From NCBI GenBank assembly GCA_035493955.1, contig DATJHI010000015.1, forward strand, positions 1 to 64,000: a stretch of DNA of 64,000 nt. Direction: 5' to 3'. This DNA comes from NCED01 sp035493955. GTDB taxonomy: Bacteria > Pseudomonadota > Alphaproteobacteria > Caulobacterales > Caulobacteraceae. The notes beneath the pieces are model-generated. The model saw only the letters and a program-made list of their open reading frames with translations, was not told where the DNA came from and did not search any database. This document shows, in pieces, positions 19,221 to 27,183 of this stretch; positions within the stretch are counted from its first letter, which is position 1; each line of letters opens with the position of its first letter. A program made the translations under genes and the position numbers.

Positions 19221-20180
19221 ATGAGTAGGCTCAAGACAGCCCTGGGCAAGGGCGTGGGCTTGGCTTCGGGGGCGGTCCTGGCCGCCGCGGTGGCGGGCGA
19301 CGCCTGGGCCGAGGACCTTCTGGGCCAGCCGACGCCCGGAGCGATCGACCTTCAGCCGGCGGCCTCGTCGCTGAAGCATCAGGTGATCTTCTTCCACAAC
19401 ATCATCCTGCTGCCGATCATCACCGCGATCAGCCTCTTCGTGCTGGCGCTGCTGCTCTACGTGGTGTTCCGCTTCAACAAGCGGACCAATCCGGTCCCGG
19501 CGCGCTGGAGCCACAACACCCCGATCGAGGTCATCTGGACGGTGTTGCCGGTGTTGATCCTGATGGTCATCGCCATCTTCTCGTTCCGGCTGCTCTACGC
19601 CTACCACGACATGCCCAAGCCCGACCTCACCGTGAAGGCGACCGGCAACCAGTGGTACTGGAGCTACGAGTATCCGGACAACGGCGGCTACGCCTTCGAC
19701 TCGCACATGCTTCCGGAAGACCAGGCCAAGGCCCAAGGCGTCCCTTACCGCCTTGCCGCCGACAAGCCGTTGGTGGTGCCGGTGGGCAAGGTCGTGCGGG
19801 TGCTGGTCACCGGCGCCGACGTGATCCACGCCTTCGCCCTGCCGGCCTTCGGCAACAAGATCGACGCCATCCCTGGCCGGGTGAACGAGACCTGGTTCAA
19901 GGCCGAGAAGACGGGCGTCTATTATGGCCAGTGCTCGGAGCTCTGCGGCGTCGACCATGCCTTCATGCCCATCCAGATCAACGTGATGGACCAGGCCGGC
20001 TACGACGCCTGGATCGCCGCCAAGGCGCCCAAGCCCGCCGCCGTTCCCGCGGCCCCTGCCGCCGCCGCTGCCGCCGCGGCGGCTCCCGCGGCTCCGGCCG
20101 CCGGAACGCCCGCGACCCCGGCCCCCGGGGCCGCCCCGACCCAAGGCGCCGCGCCCGTCGCGCCCGCCGCCCGTACCTGA
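19221..20180 (+). CDS. coxB: Cytochrome c oxidase subunit II
   Basis: Subunit II takes electrons from cytochrome c through its CuA centre. The protein of about 319 residues has a cleavable signal (GLASGAVLAAAVAGDAWA), two transmembrane helices (IILLPIITAISLFVLALLLYVVF and VIWTVLPVLILMVIAIFSF) and a periplasmic cupredoxin domain. The CuA ligands are visible in VIHAFALPAFG and YGQCSELCGVDHAFMP; the aromatic patch is GNQWYWSYEYP. The last 45 or so residues are an unusual Ala/Pro-rich tail. I start at ATG 19221, seven bases after GGCAGG; an ATG at 19215 in the same frame is the alternative. Confidence 0.95.
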   Translation: MSRLKTALGKGVGLASGAVLAAAVAGDAWAEDLLGQPTPGAIDLQPAASSLKHQVIFFHNIILLPIITAISLFVLALLLYVVFRFNKRTNPVPARWSHNTPIEVIWTVLPVLILMVIAIFSFRLLYAYHDMPKPDLTVKATGNQWYWSYEYPDNGGYAFDSHMLPEDQAKAQGVPYRLAADKPLVVPVGKVVRVLVTGADVIHAFALPAFGNKIDAIPGRVNETWFKAEKTGVYYGQCSELCGVDHAFMPIQINVMDQAGYDAWIAAKAPKPAAVPAAPAAAAAAAAAPAAPAAGTPATPAPGAAPTQGAAPVAPAART

Positions 20181-20206
20181 CGCTGGATTTCGAGCAAGGC
20201 TGAGCA

Positions 20207-21880
20207 ATGGCGACCCCGGCTTCCCACGCACATGGCGCTGACGACCACGGTCACGACGCCCACGACCACAAGCCCGGCTTCTTCGTGCGGTGGTTCTTCT
20301 CCACCAACCACAAGGACATCGGCACCCTGTACATCCTGTTCGCCATCATGGCGGGCCTGGTGGGCGGGGCGTTCTCCGGCCTGATCCGCTGGGAGCTGGC
20401 CGAGCCTGGCATCCAGGTGTTCCAGCCCAACTCGCTGGTCGCCCACCTCGGGCTCATCGAAGGGTCGAAGAACGGCTACAACGTCATCGTCACCGCCCAC
20501 GCCCTGATCATGATCTTCTTCATGGTCATGCCGGCGATGATCGGAGGCTTCGGCAACTGGTTCGTGCCGATCATGATCGGGGCGCCGGACATGGCCTTCC
20601 CCCGCATGAACAATATCTCGTTTTGGCTGCTGATCGCCTCCTGGTGCCTGCTCTGCACCTCGATGTTCGTCGACGGCGGCACGGGACGCGGCTTCGGCGG
20701 CGGCTGGACCATGTATCCGCCGCTCTCCACCACCGGTCAGACCGGCCCGGCCTTCGACCTCGCCATCCTGTCGCTGCACCTGGCGGGCGCCAGCTCGATC
20801 CTCGGGGCGATCAACTTCATCACCACCATCTTCAACATGCGCGCCCCGGGGATGACCATCCACCGCATGCCGCTGTTCGTGTGGTCGATCCTGGTCACCG
20901 TCTTCCTGCTGCTGCTGTCCCTGCCCGTGCTCGCCGGCGCCATCACCATGCTGCTGACGGACCGGAACTTCGGCACCTCGTTCTTCAATCCGGCCGGGGG
21001 CGGCGACCCCGTCATGTTCCAGCACCTGTTCTGGTTCTTCGGCCACCCCGAGGTCTACATCCTGATCCTGCCGGGCTTCGGCATGATCAGCCACATCGTC
21101 TCGACCTTCTCGAAGAAGCCGGTGTTCGGCTATCTGGCCATGGCCTACGCCATGGTAGCGATCGGCTTCGTCGGCTTCGTGGTGTGGGCCCACCACATGT
21201 TCACGGTCGGCATGAACGTGAACCTGCAGGCCTATTTCGTTGCGGCGACCATGGTCATCGCGGTGCCCACCGGCATCAAGATCTTCTCCTGGATCGCGAC
21301 CATGTGGGGCGGGTCGGTCGAGTTCAAGACGCCGATGCTGTGGGCGATGGGCTTCATCTTCCTGTTCACCGTCGGCGGCGTCACCGGGGTGGTGCTGGCC
21401 AACGCCGGCGTCGATTACTCGCTGCAGGACACCTATTATGTGGTGGCCCACTTCCACTACGTGCTGAGCCTCGGCGCCGTGTTCGCCATCTTCGCGGGCT
21501 TCTACTACTGGTTCGAGAAGATGTGGGGGGTGAAGTACAACGAGTTCCTCGGCGCGGCCCACTTCTGGATCATGTTCGTGGGGGTGAACCTGGTGTTCTT
21601 CCCGCAGCACTTCCTGGGCCTGCAGGGCATGCCCCGCCGATACGTCGACTATCCCGACGCCTTCGCCCTGTGGAACAAGGTGTCGTCCTTCGGCTACGCG
21701 GTCACCCTGGTCGGCGTGTTCGTGTTCCTGATCATGCTGGTCGAAGCCATCGTTCGCCGGCGCAAGGCCGAGGCCAACCCCTGGGGACCGGGGGCGACGA
21801 CGCTGGAGTGGACCCTGTCCTCTCCGCCGCCGTTCCACCAGTTCAACGAACTGCCGCACGTCCAACCCGACGCGCACTGA
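20207..21880 (+). CDS. coxA: Cytochrome c oxidase subunit I (aa3 type)
   Basis: The 557-residue catalytic subunit holds heme a and the heme a3-CuB site. The His-rich N-terminus (HAHGADDHGHDAHDH) precedes 12 predicted helices. Ligand motifs are intact: TAHALIMIFFMVMP (heme a), FFGHPEVYILILPGFG (CuB His, the cross-linked Tyr and the D-channel Glu), VWAHHMFTVG (CuB His pair) and VVAHFHYVLSLGA (heme a3 and heme a His). It follows coxB after 26 bases. A strong hairpin follows it, before ctaB. Confidence 0.97.
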   Translation: MATPASHAHGADDHGHDAHDHKPGFFVRWFFSTNHKDIGTLYILFAIMAGLVGGAFSGLIRWELAEPGIQVFQPNSLVAHLGLIEGSKNGYNVIVTAHALIMIFFMVMPAMIGGFGNWFVPIMIGAPDMAFPRMNNISFWLLIASWCLLCTSMFVDGGTGRGFGGGWTMYPPLSTTGQTGPAFDLAILSLHLAGASSILGAINFITTIFNMRAPGMTIHRMPLFVWSILVTVFLLLLSLPVLAGAITMLLTDRNFGTSFFNPAGGGDPVMFQHLFWFFGHPEVYILILPGFGMISHIVSTFSKKPVFGYLAMAYAMVAIGFVGFVVWAHHMFTVGMNVNLQAYFVAATMVIAVPTGIKIFSWIATMWGGSVEFKTPMLWAMGFIFLFTVGGVTGVVLANAGVDYSLQDTYYVVAHFHYVLSLGAVFAIFAGFYYWFEKMWGVKYNEFLGAAHFWIMFVGVNLVFFPQHFLGLQGMPRRYVDYPDAFALWNKVSSFGYAVTLVGVFVFLIMLVEAIVRRRKAEANPWGPGATTLEWTLSSPPPFHQFNELPHVQPDAH

Positions 21881-21935
21881 TTTCACCCAGGCCCTCTCGA
21901 CCCTCGGGTCTTGAACCGGCCGCAAAATGAGCGTT

Positions 21936-21968
21936 GAAGGCGCGGGCGGGACCTCCCCCCGCGCCTTC
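21936..21968 (+). terminator. Strong hairpin between coxA and ctaB, candidate terminator or attenuator
   Basis: A perfect 11-bp inverted repeat (GAAGGCGCGGG and CCCGCGCCTTC) with an 11-base loop lies 55 bases after the coxA stop. It is followed by TTCCTGTC, a poor T-tract. It would partly end coxBA transcripts or protect their 3' ends, so that the structural subunits are made in excess over the assembly factors downstream. It ends about 24 bases before the ctaB start. Confidence 0.6.
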
Positions 21969-21991
21969 TTCCTGTCAGAGTTCGATTGCCG

Positions 21992-22954
21992 ATGAGCGAC
22001 GCCGCCGCCATGTCCAAGGTCGACCGGACCGGGGTCCCCGCCAGCGCCCGCGACTTCATCTCGCTGCTGAAGCCCCGGGTGATGTCGCTGGTGGTGTTCA
22101 CTGCGCTCACCGGCCTCGTCTGCGCCGAGCGGGCGATGAATCCGATCCTGGCCGCCATCGCCATCCTGTGCATCGCCATCGGCGCCGGCGCGTCGGGGGC
22201 GCTGAACATGGCCTGGGACGCCGACATCGACGCCAAGATGCGGCGCACCCGCTCCCGACCGGTCCCGGCCGGCCGCGTGTCCCGCGGCGACGCGGCCTTC
22301 TTCGGCGGGGTGCTGTCGCTGTTCTCGGTGATGCTGATGGGCCTCGCGGTGAACTGGCTCGCCGCCGGCCTCCTGGGCTTCACCATCCTGTTCTATGCGG
22401 TGGTCTACACCATCTGGCTCAAGCGCCTGACGCCCCAGAACATCGTCATCGGCGGGCTCGCAGGGGCCCTGCCCCCCGTGGTCGGCTGGGCCGCCGCCGC
22501 CGGCGCGGTCCCCCTCAACGCCTGGCTGCTCTGCGCCATCATCTTTATGTGGACGCCGCCGCACTTCTGGGCGTTGTCGCTCTACACCTCGGGCGACTAC
22601 GCCAAGGCAGGCGTCCCGATGATGCCGGTGGTCAAGGGCGCCAAGTCCACCCGCCTTCAGATCCTGGTCTACAGCCTGATCCTCGCCCCCCTGGGCTATC
22701 TGCCGGTGCTGACCGGCCTGGGCGGCCTGGTCTATGCGGGGGTCGCCGCCGGCGGCGGCGCCCTGTTCGTGCTCCTGGCCGTCCGCCTGTTCCGCAGCAA
22801 GGCCGGCGACAGCGACTCGGCCGGCGACGGCGTGCTCTATGGCCCCAAGGCCGACGCCAAGCCGGCGCGGGACCTGTTCGCGGTCTCCATCCTCTACCTG
22901 TTCGCCCTGTTCGCGGCGCTGCTGGTCGAGCATGGCCTCAAGGGCGTCCTATGA
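21992..22954 (+). CDS. ctaB: Heme o synthase (protoheme IX farnesyltransferase)
   Basis: CtaB attaches a farnesyl group to heme b to give heme o, the precursor of heme a in the oxidase encoded here. The 320-residue UbiA-family membrane protein has the first Asp-rich motif in ALNMAWDADIDAKMRRTRSRPVPAG and the second cytoplasmic loop WTPPHFWALSLYTSGDYAKAGVPMMPVVKG. Both are diagnostic. The start is the ATG at 21992; an upstream TTG in frame adds two residues. The stop overlaps the start of the next small gene (ATGA). Confidence 0.95.
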   Translation: MSDAAAMSKVDRTGVPASARDFISLLKPRVMSLVVFTALTGLVCAERAMNPILAAIAILCIAIGAGASGALNMAWDADIDAKMRRTRSRPVPAGRVSRGDAAFFGGVLSLFSVMLMGLAVNWLAAGLLGFTILFYAVVYTIWLKRLTPQNIVIGGLAGALPPVVGWAAAAGAVPLNAWLLCAIIFMWTPPHFWALSLYTSGDYAKAGVPMMPVVKGAKSTRLQILVYSLILAPLGYLPVLTGLGGLVYAGVAAGGGALFVLLAVRLFRSKAGDSDSAGDGVLYGPKADAKPARDLFAVSILYLFALFAALLVEHGLKGVL

Positions 22955-23106
22955 TCCAGCCGACCCCGTCCAATCCCTTCGGCGAAAGCGAACAGGCCGC
23001 CAAGGCGCGCAGGTCCCGCAGCGTGGCCATCGCCCTGGGCCTGGTCGCCTTCGTGGTGCTGGTGTTCGTGGTCACCCTGCTGAAGCTGAGCGGCCATGGC
23101 GTCTGA
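22951..23106 (+). CDS. Short single-helix protein, CoxF-like
   Basis: A 51-codon gene lies between ctaB and ctaG. It overlaps the ctaB stop by four bases and the ctaG start by 11. The protein has a hydrophilic N-terminus (MIQPTPSNPFGESEQAAKARRSRS) and one membrane helix (VAIALGLVAFVVLVFVVTLLKL). A small protein of this shape at this position is called CoxF in several rhizobial cox clusters. Its role, presumably in oxidase assembly, is not established. Tight coupling on both sides supports it being real. Confidence 0.75.
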   Translation: MIQPTPSNPFGESEQAAKARRSRSVAIALGLVAFVVLVFVVTLLKLSGHGV

Positions 23107-23743
23107 CCCGTCCGGCCCGCGGCGGCCCCGCCACCTGACCCTGTCGCTGATCTGCGCGGGGGTGGCGGTCGCCATGGTCGGCGCCTCCTATGCGGCGGTG
23201 CCGCTCTATCGCGCCTTCTGCCAGGCCACCGGTTTCGACGGCACCGTGCGGCGCGGCGCGGGCCCGATCGGAGATCCGCTGGACCACACCCTGACGGTGC
23301 GGTTCGACACCAATGTGCGCGGCCTGCCGTGGAAGTTCCGCCCGGAGGTCGCCAGCCAGCAAACCCGCATCGGCGCCCCCGCCATGGCCTGGTTCAAGAT
23401 CCGCAACGACAGCGACACGCCGCTGACGGGGCGGGCGCTCTACAATGTCACTCCCGAATCGGCGGCGGCCTACTTCATCAAGACCCAGTGCTTCTGCTTC
23501 AAGGACCAGACCATCCCGGCCCACACCGAAATGCGCTTCCCGGTGATCTATTACGTCCAGCCCGGCTATGTGAAAGACCGGGACGCCCGCGTCTTCCAAG
23601 AGATCACCTTGTCCTACACTTACTATCCCAGCGCCAACGCCGCTCAGGCGGCGCCGACCGCGCCCGCGCGCAGCGTCCTTGTCCAGTCTGCGGCGTCTAA
23701 GCCGCGCGAACCCCTTGGCGGGACGCCGAGCAGGGGGCTATAG
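23096..23743 (+). CDS. ctaG: Cytochrome c oxidase assembly protein CtaG/Cox11
   Basis: Cox11-family proteins deliver copper to the CuB site of subunit I. The 215-residue protein has one N-terminal membrane helix (LSLICAGVAVAMVGASYAAVPLYRAFC) and a periplasmic Ig-like domain. That domain contains the copper-binding CFCF in KTQCFCFKDQ, plus LPWKFRPE, YNVTPESAAAYF and ITLSYTYYP. The ATG at 23096 lies within the end of the CoxF-like gene. The C-terminus has a nonconserved extension of about 25 residues. Confidence 0.95.
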   Translation: MASDPSGPRRPRHLTLSLICAGVAVAMVGASYAAVPLYRAFCQATGFDGTVRRGAGPIGDPLDHTLTVRFDTNVRGLPWKFRPEVASQQTRIGAPAMAWFKIRNDSDTPLTGRALYNVTPESAAAYFIKTQCFCFKDQTIPAHTEMRFPVIYYVQPGYVKDRDARVFQEITLSYTYYPSANAAQAAPTAPARSVLVQSAASKPREPLGGTPSRGL

Positions 23744-23819
23744 CAGACCCAGATCGCAGGCCCCCCGAAGACGGCGGCCCGCTCGCTTAATCACGCCGCC
23801 GGAGGCTTAGGGGCGCTAC

Positions 23820-24695
23820 ATGGCTCAAGACGCCGTCAAACACGACTACCACCTCGTCAGCCCGAGCCCGTGGCCGCTGGTCGGCTCGATCGCGGGAGCC
23901 GTCTTCGCCCTCGGGTTGGTGACCGACCTGAAGGGCCTGTTCGGCCTGCCCAAGGGCACCTGGTGGCTGCTGGCCCTCGGCCTGCTGGGCATCTTCTACA
24001 CCATGATCGGTTGGTGGAGCGACGTGATCAAGGAGAGCCGCGCCGGCGACCACACCCCGGTGGTCTCGATCGGCCTGCGCTACGGCATGATCCTGTTCAT
24101 CGCCTCGGAAGTGATGTTCTTCGTCGCCTGGTTCTGGGTGTTCTTCGAGATGGCCCTGTTCCATCACGTGCGGACCTTCTCGGGCCTCGAGGAGGTGCGC
24201 AACGCCTGGATGACCTGGCCGCCCAAGGGGGTCGAGACCCTGGATCCGTGGCACTTCCCACTGATCAACACCCTGACCCTGCTGACTTCGGGGACCACGG
24301 TGACCTGGGCCCACCACGCGATCCAGACCGGCGACCGCAAGGGCGCCAAGATCGCCCTGGTCCTGACCATCCTGCTCGGCATGATGTTCACCTCGATCCA
24401 GGCCTACGAGTACCGCGAGATCATCGCCGAACACCTGTTCTTCAACGAGGCCTCGGCCAATGCGGGCCTCTATGGCTCCTCCTTCTTCATGGCCACGGGC
24501 TTCCACGGCTTCCACGTCATCATCGGCACCATCTTCCTGATCGTCTGCCTGATCCGGCTGCTGGCCGGCCAGTTCACGCCCAAGAAGCACTTCGGCTTCG
24601 AGGCGGCGGCCTGGTACTGGCACTTCGTCGACGTGGTGTGGCTGTTCCTGTTCGCGTTCATCTACGTGATCTTCGGCGGGTCGCACGGCGGGTAA
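23820..24695 (+). CDS. coxC: Cytochrome c oxidase subunit III
   Basis: Subunit III (291 residues, seven helices) stabilises the aa3 catalytic core. Typical blocks are YHLVSPSPWPL at the N-terminus, TPVVSIGLRYGMILFIASEVMFFVAWFW, TLLTSGTTVTWAHHAI and HFGFEAAAWYWHFVDVVWLFLF. It is separated from ctaG by 76 bases without a recognisable promoter. DUF983 follows after 12 bases. Confidence 0.96.
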   Translation: MAQDAVKHDYHLVSPSPWPLVGSIAGAVFALGLVTDLKGLFGLPKGTWWLLALGLLGIFYTMIGWWSDVIKESRAGDHTPVVSIGLRYGMILFIASEVMFFVAWFWVFFEMALFHHVRTFSGLEEVRNAWMTWPPKGVETLDPWHFPLINTLTLLTSGTTVTWAHHAIQTGDRKGAKIALVLTILLGMMFTSIQAYEYREIIAEHLFFNEASANAGLYGSSFFMATGFHGFHVIIGTIFLIVCLIRLLAGQFTPKKHFGFEAAAWYWHFVDVVWLFLFAFIYVIFGGSHGG

Positions 24696-24707
24696 GGGCA
24701 GGCTGCC

Positions 24708-25067
24708 ATGGCGGGCGTGAACCCGATTGTCGCGGGGCTCGCCTGTCGCTGCCCCAACTGCGGCAAAGGCCAGCTGTTCGCCGGCTTCGTGGCGGTGCGC
24801 GAAAGCTGCGCGACCTGCGGCTTTGACCTGCGCAAGGCCGATTCCGGCGACGGCCCCACCGTGTTCATCATCCTGATCGTCGGCGCCGTGGTCTGTTTCG
24901 GCGCCCTGATCTGCGATGTGGCCCTGCACCCGCCGATCTGGCTCGATCTCGTGGCCTGGCCGCTGATGGCCGTCCTCCTGTCCGTCGCCCTGCTGCGGCC
25001 CTTCAAGGGGGTGCTGGTGGCGATGCAGTTCCACAATCGGGCTTCGGAGGCCCGCCATGACCTTTGA
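24708..25067 (+). CDS. DUF983 zinc-ribbon membrane protein
   Basis: This 119-residue protein has two CxxC pairs near its N-terminus (CRCPNCGKGQLF and SCATCGFDLRK) that look like a zinc ribbon, followed by two hydrophobic helices (VFIILIVGAVVCFGALI and DLVAWPLMAVLLSVALL). DUF983 genes regularly sit between coxC and surf1 in alphaproteobacteria, pointing to a role in oxidase maturation, which is unproven. Its stop overlaps the surf1 start by 11 bases. Confidence 0.88.
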   Translation: MAGVNPIVAGLACRCPNCGKGQLFAGFVAVRESCATCGFDLRKADSGDGPTVFIILIVGAVVCFGALICDVALHPPIWLDLVAWPLMAVLLSVALLRPFKGVLVAMQFHNRASEARHDL

Positions 25068-25785
25068 TCCCCGCCCGGCGCCGCCGGGCCGGTTCAGTCT
25101 GCCGCTGCTGCTCGCGGTGGGCGTCTGCGTGGCCATACTGGCGACGCTCGGGACCTGGCAGATGCAGCGCCGGGCCTGGAAGGAAGGCCTTCTCGCCCGT
25201 ATCGAGGCGCTCAAGGCCGCCCCGGCCGAGCCGCTGGACGTGGTGCTGCGGCGCCTGCCCGACCAAGTCGACGTGGAATACGTCCGGGTCCAGACGGCCT
25301 GCCCCGACCTGGAAACCCTGCCGACCCTGCGACTCTACACGGTCCGCGACGGCATGAGCGGCTACCGCCTGATCGCCGCCTGCCCGGTCAATGCGGGCCC
25401 CTATAGCTCCATCCTGGTCGATCGCGGCTTCATCCCGCGGGAGGTGGCGGATGTCCCGTCCGCTCCGGCGGCCCTGCAGCGCCCGATCACCGGCATCCTG
25501 CACAAGGGCGAGTCGGGCAGCGTCTTCACCCCCCAGAACCGCCCCGGCCGGGACTGGTACCGCCGCGACGTTCCGGCCATGGCCAAGGCGTTGAAAGCCG
25601 ACCGTCCCGCACCGATGTTCCTGATGCTGGAAAACCCCGCGCCGCACGGACCGGGGCCCCAGCCCGCGCCCCTGCCCGCCGACATCCCCAACCGGCACCT
25701 TGAATACGCCCTGACCTGGTACGGGCTCGCCGTCGCCCTGCTCGGGGTCTACATCGCCAAGCTCGTTCGCGACCGGAAGGCCTGA
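25057..25785 (+). CDS. surf1: SURF1-family cytochrome oxidase assembly protein
   Basis: Surf1 helps insert heme a into oxidase subunit I. The 242-residue protein has the family topology: an N-terminal helix leading into LGTWQMQRRAWKEGLL, a periplasmic domain with YRLIAACPV and VDRGFIPRE, and a C-terminal helix preceded by RHLEYALTWYGLA. It is translationally overlapped with DUF983 and followed six bases later by thrC, so the cox operon runs into amino-acid metabolism genes. Confidence 0.93.
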   Translation: MTFDPRPAPPGRFSLPLLLAVGVCVAILATLGTWQMQRRAWKEGLLARIEALKAAPAEPLDVVLRRLPDQVDVEYVRVQTACPDLETLPTLRLYTVRDGMSGYRLIAACPVNAGPYSSILVDRGFIPREVADVPSAPAALQRPITGILHKGESGSVFTPQNRPGRDWYRRDVPAMAKALKADRPAPMFLMLENPAPHGPGPQPAPLPADIPNRHLEYALTWYGLAVALLGVYIAKLVRDRKA

Positions 25786-25791
25786 TCTGCC

Positions 25792-27183
25792 ATGCGCTAT
25801 GTCTCCACCCGCGGCGGGACCGAGGCCGTAGGATTCGCCGAAACCCTGCTCGCGGGCCTCGCCCCCGACGGCGGCCTGTACATCCCCCAGTCCTGGCCGG
25901 CCTTCACCCGCGATGAGATCGCCGGGTTCGCGGGGCGCCCCTATGCCGAGGTCGCCGCCGAGGTGCTGGCCCGTTTCGTCGGCGACGACATCCCCCGCGC
26001 CGTGATCGACCGGCTGACGGCCGAGGCCTATGCGACCTTCGCCCATCCGGCGGTGACGCCCCTGAAACAGCTCGATTCAGGGCTCTGGCTGCTCGAACTG
26101 TTCCATGGTCCGACCCTGGCCTTCAAGGACGTGGCGATGCAGCTGCTCGCCCGCCTGTACGACCATGTGCTGGCGACCCGCGGCCGCACCCTCACCATCG
26201 TCTGCGCCACCTCCGGCGACACCGGCGGCGCGGCGGTGGAGGCCTTCCGAGGGGCCGCCCACGCCCGTATCGTCGTGCTGTTCCCGGAGGGGCGGATCTC
26301 CGAGGTGCAGCGGCGCTTCATGACCACCACCGCCGACGCCAATGTCGCCTGCGCCTCGGTCAAGGGGACCTTCGACGACTGCCAGACCATCGTGAAGGCC
26401 CTGTTCGCCGACGAGGACTTCCGCAGCGACGTTGACCTGTCCGGGGTCAATTCGATCAACTGGGCCCGGGTGGTGGCGCAGGCCGTCTACTATTTCACCG
26501 CCGCGGTCGCCCTGGGCGCGCCGGACCGCAGGATCGGGTTCGCGGTCCCCACCGGCAATTTCGGCGACGCCTTCGCCGGGTTCGTGGCCATGAAGCTGGG
26601 CCTGCCCATCGACCGGATGGTCATCGCCACCAATTCCAATGACATCGTCGCCCGCGCCTTCGAGACCGGTCGCTACGCCAAGGGCCAGGTGGTCGCCACC
26701 CAGAGCCCGGCGATGGATATCCAGATCGCCTCCAACTTCGAGCGGCTCTACTACGAGGCGGTCGGCCGCGACGCCGCCGAGACCAGGCGCGCCTTCGAGA
26801 GCTTCAACAGCGCCGGCGCCATCGACCTGCCGACCCAGGGCTTCGGCCAGCTCGCCGAGCTGTTCACCGGAGTGGCCGTCAGCGAGGCCGAGACCGCGGC
26901 CTCCATCGCCGCCGCCTATGAGGCGACTGGCGAGATCATCGACCCGCACACCGCCGTCGCGGTGGCGGCGGCCAAGCGCGTCGCCGCCTCCGACGCACCC
27001 CTGGTGGTGCTGGCCACCGCCCATCCGGCCAAGTTCCCCGAGGCCGTCGAAGCCGCCATCGGCCGTCAGCCGGGACTGCATCCCCGCGCCGACGGCCTGT
27101 TCGAGCGGGACGAGCGGATCGATCATCTGCCCGCCAACGCCGGCGCCGTGAAAGCCTACGTCCGCGCCTTCGTGAAGGCATGA
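25792..27183 (+). CDS. thrC: Threonine synthase
   Basis: This PLP enzyme converts O-phosphohomoserine to threonine. At 463 residues it is the long, yeast/E. coli-like class. MRYVSTRGG and the APDGGLYIPQ block start the protein, the PLP lysine is in GPTLAFKDVAMQLL, and CATSGDTGGAAVEAF forms the phosphate-binding loop. VPTGNFGDAFAGF and TNSNDIVAR are also conserved. Its stop overlaps the M16 protease start by four bases (ATGA), a gene order frequent in alphaproteobacteria. Confidence 0.95.
   Translation: MRYVSTRGGTEAVGFAETLLAGLAPDGGLYIPQSWPAFTRDEIAGFAGRPYAEVAAEVLARFVGDDIPRAVIDRLTAEAYATFAHPAVTPLKQLDSGLWLLELFHGPTLAFKDVAMQLLARLYDHVLATRGRTLTIVCATSGDTGGAAVEAFRGAAHARIVVLFPEGRISEVQRRFMTTTADANVACASVKGTFDDCQTIVKALFADEDFRSDVDLSGVNSINWARVVAQAVYYFTAAVALGAPDRRIGFAVPTGNFGDAFAGFVAMKLGLPIDRMVIATNSNDIVARAFETGRYAKGQVVATQSPAMDIQIASNFERLYYEAVGRDAAETRRAFESFNSAGAIDLPTQGFGQLAELFTGVAVSEAETAASIAAAYEATGEIIDPHTAVAVAAAKRVAASDAPLVVLATAHPAKFPEAVEAAIGRQPGLHPRADGLFERDERIDHLPANAGAVKAYVRAFVKA

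Noticed and set aside
20000..22933. 977-codon open frame on the minus strand across coxB, coxA and ctaB
   Set aside because: It is antisense to three clear cytochrome oxidase genes and its translation is His/Asp/Gln/Gly-rich repeats without any domain. Long antisense frames are expected from strong third-position GC bias.
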